From NCBI GenBank assembly GCA_038229915.1, contig JBBRNY010000025.1:1-30397 (forward strand): a DNA stretch of 30,397 bases, in the 5' to 3' direction. Numbering within the stretch: position 1 is the first letter of the stretch; each line of letters opens with the position of its first letter. Below the pieces are notes generated by a model. That model ran no database searches. It was given only the letters and a program-made list of their open reading frames with translations, and was not told the DNA's origin. Positions 29,533-30,397 of the stretch are shown piece after piece. Position numbers and translations under genes: made by a program. Source of the DNA: JAFDZW01 sp038229915. GTDB taxonomy: Bacteria; Bacteroidota; Ignavibacteria; Palsa-1295.

Positions 29533-30216
29533 TCAGACGAATACTGAAAGTCCTCCGGCGCAAGCCTCTTTCATCGAGGCGATCATTTGAACCGGATCTG
29601 TAGAAGCAAATATACCACTTCCGCTGACGATCGCATCAACTCCGGCATTATAGACTTCGCTGATGTTATCGAGCTTTACTCCGCCGTCAACCTCAATAAT
29701 GCAATCAAGATGTTGGGTGTCTATCCATTGGCGAAGTGTCGAGGCTCGTCTATACAACGACGGAATAAACTGCTGTCCGCCGAAACCAGGATTGACACTC
29801 ATCAACAAGATGAGATCAGCATCGGGTAAAATTTCTTTTATAAATGAGAGTGGAGTTGCTGGGTTCAGAGCCACGCCTGCTTTTTTACCGAAAGATTTAA
29901 TGAGTTGCACGGTCCGATGAAGATGTGGGCAAGCTTCGACGTGAACGGTGATAATGTCGGCCCCGGCTTTTGCAAAGTCTTCGATATATCGGTCAGGCTC
30001 GGTGATCATCAAATGACAATCGAGCGTGAGCTTGGTCACGTTTCTGATAGCTGATATCACCGGAGGACCGATCGTAATATTTGGCACAAAATGTCCGTCC
30101 ATCACGTCAAGATGTAGCCAGTCGGCATTTCCACGTTCGAGCATTCGAATATCATCTTCGAGACGAACGAAGTTTGCCGAAAGTAGAGATGGGGCTATGA
30201 TCGCAGGTTTTCTCAT
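29533..30216 (-). CDS. rpe: Ribulose-phosphate 3-epimerase
   Basis: Interconverts ribulose-5-phosphate and xylulose-5-phosphate in the pentose phosphate pathway. Start set at the ATG at 30216, giving 227 residues and the family opening MRKPAIIAPSLLSANF; the frame is open 50 codons further upstream but that leader has no family similarity. Metal and catalytic residues are H35 and D37 in WLHLDVMDG, H68 in LDCHLMI and D177 in IEVDGGV; the phosphate-binding LLMSVNPGFGGQ and VSGSGIF blocks are also present. It is divergent from the Tat-signal gene at 30370; the 153-base gap shows only imperfect -7 boxes. Confidence 0.97.
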   Translation of the reverse strand: MRKPAIIAPSLLSANFVRLEDDIRMLERGNADWLHLDVMDGHFVPNITIGPPVISAIRNVTKLTLDCHLMITEPDRYIEDFAKAGADIITVHVEACPHLHRTVQLIKSFGKKAGVALNPATPLSFIKEILPDADLILLMSVNPGFGGQQFIPSLYRRASTLRQWIDTQHLDCIIEVDGGVKLDNISEVYNAGVDAIVSGSGIFASTDPVQMIASMKEACAGGLSVFV

Positions 30217-30369
30217 AAAAGTAAAACACCAGATTGTATCGTTAGGCTTCCCCGAAAATACAAAGATTATTGGCTGAGGGGTATCGAATGAAATGTTGCT
30301 AAGATTTCGTCTTGGAACAATCCGCCGAGTTTTGGGTTGCTGTATTATCTCTAAACGATAAGACATCCT

Positions 30370-30397
30370 ATGAAATTGACACGTCGAAATTTTCTTC
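30370..30397 (+). CDS. Start of a Tat-exported protein (truncated by window edge)
   Basis: The last 28 bases encode MKLTRRNFL, which contains the twin-arginine export motif (S/T-R-R-x-F-L) at the normal position of a Tat signal peptide. Only nine codons are visible, so the protein itself cannot be named. The match to the motif, its ATG and its divergent placement from rpe make a real gene start likely. Confidence 0.55.

Noticed and set aside
30217..30366. Fifty extra codons upstream of the rpe start.
   Set aside because: No similarity to the family; the ATG at 30216 gives the canonical N-terminus and length.

Overview
The window looks like ordinary chromosome from a bacterium of the Bacteroidota/Chlorobiota side of the FCB group; a Kapabacteria- or Ignavibacteria-like lineage is my best guess. 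The reasons are: three exported proteins ending in type IX secretion (T9SS) sorting domains; Bacteroidota-type -7 promoter boxes (TAnnTTTG) in front of many genes; start codons without Shine-Dalgarno sequences; and lipoprotein/exported families (DUF4292-like, DUF4412) typical of that group. No tRNA, rRNA, CRISPR array, phage or intact insertion sequence was seen. No stretch over 300 bases lacks a gene.

Layout. 1-2.9 kb: peptide deformylase (minus, runs off the left edge) diverges from a VanX-type D-Ala-D-Ala dipeptidase, an outer-membrane-type lipoprotein and a small secreted protein with a sigma-54-like promoter and a clean terminator. 3.0-5.5 kb: a T9SS-exported arylsulfotransferase-like protein, convergent with a BstA/YfiT-type thiol transferase. 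5.5-5.8 kb: a REP-like/MITE-like repeat and the small SRP RNA with promoter and terminator. 5.9-12.9 kb, all plus: lysS, a Xre/RES toxin-antitoxin pair, an unknown protein, ybeY, smg, topA and ispF.

12.9-18.1 kb, all minus: a coupled run hutI > membrane-anchored unknown > Omp85-family barrel, then rnhB (own promoter) and an MFS exporter. 18.3-21.5 kb, plus: a T9SS-tagged cupredoxin, a DUF4412 protein, an HRDC-domain protein, then a two-gene unit of an unknown helical protein and an RsbW-like ATP-binding protein. Between the HRDC gene and that pair, the minus strand carries what looks like an unannotated structured small RNA with its own -7 box and U-tailed terminator.

21.5-25.7 kb, minus: an ECF sigma factor translationally coupled to a GT-C membrane glycosyltransferase and a DUF2461 protein, preceded by a beta-propeller lipoprotein. 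26.0-30.4 kb: a T9SS-tagged PhoA-type alkaline phosphatase, convergent with a LacD-type class I aldolase; then rpe with a small unknown gene; and the first codons of a Tat-exported protein at the right edge.

Functionally this is mostly housekeeping (translation, topology, isoprenoids, sugar phosphates, SRP) mixed with envelope and secretion genes. I did not find a multi-gene defence or mobile system beyond the Xre/RES module. The least explained items are the candidate small RNA at 20.5-20.65 kb, the stand-alone HRDC protein, the repeat at 5.5 kb and the orphan proteins at 8.4, 16.4 and 20.7 kb.
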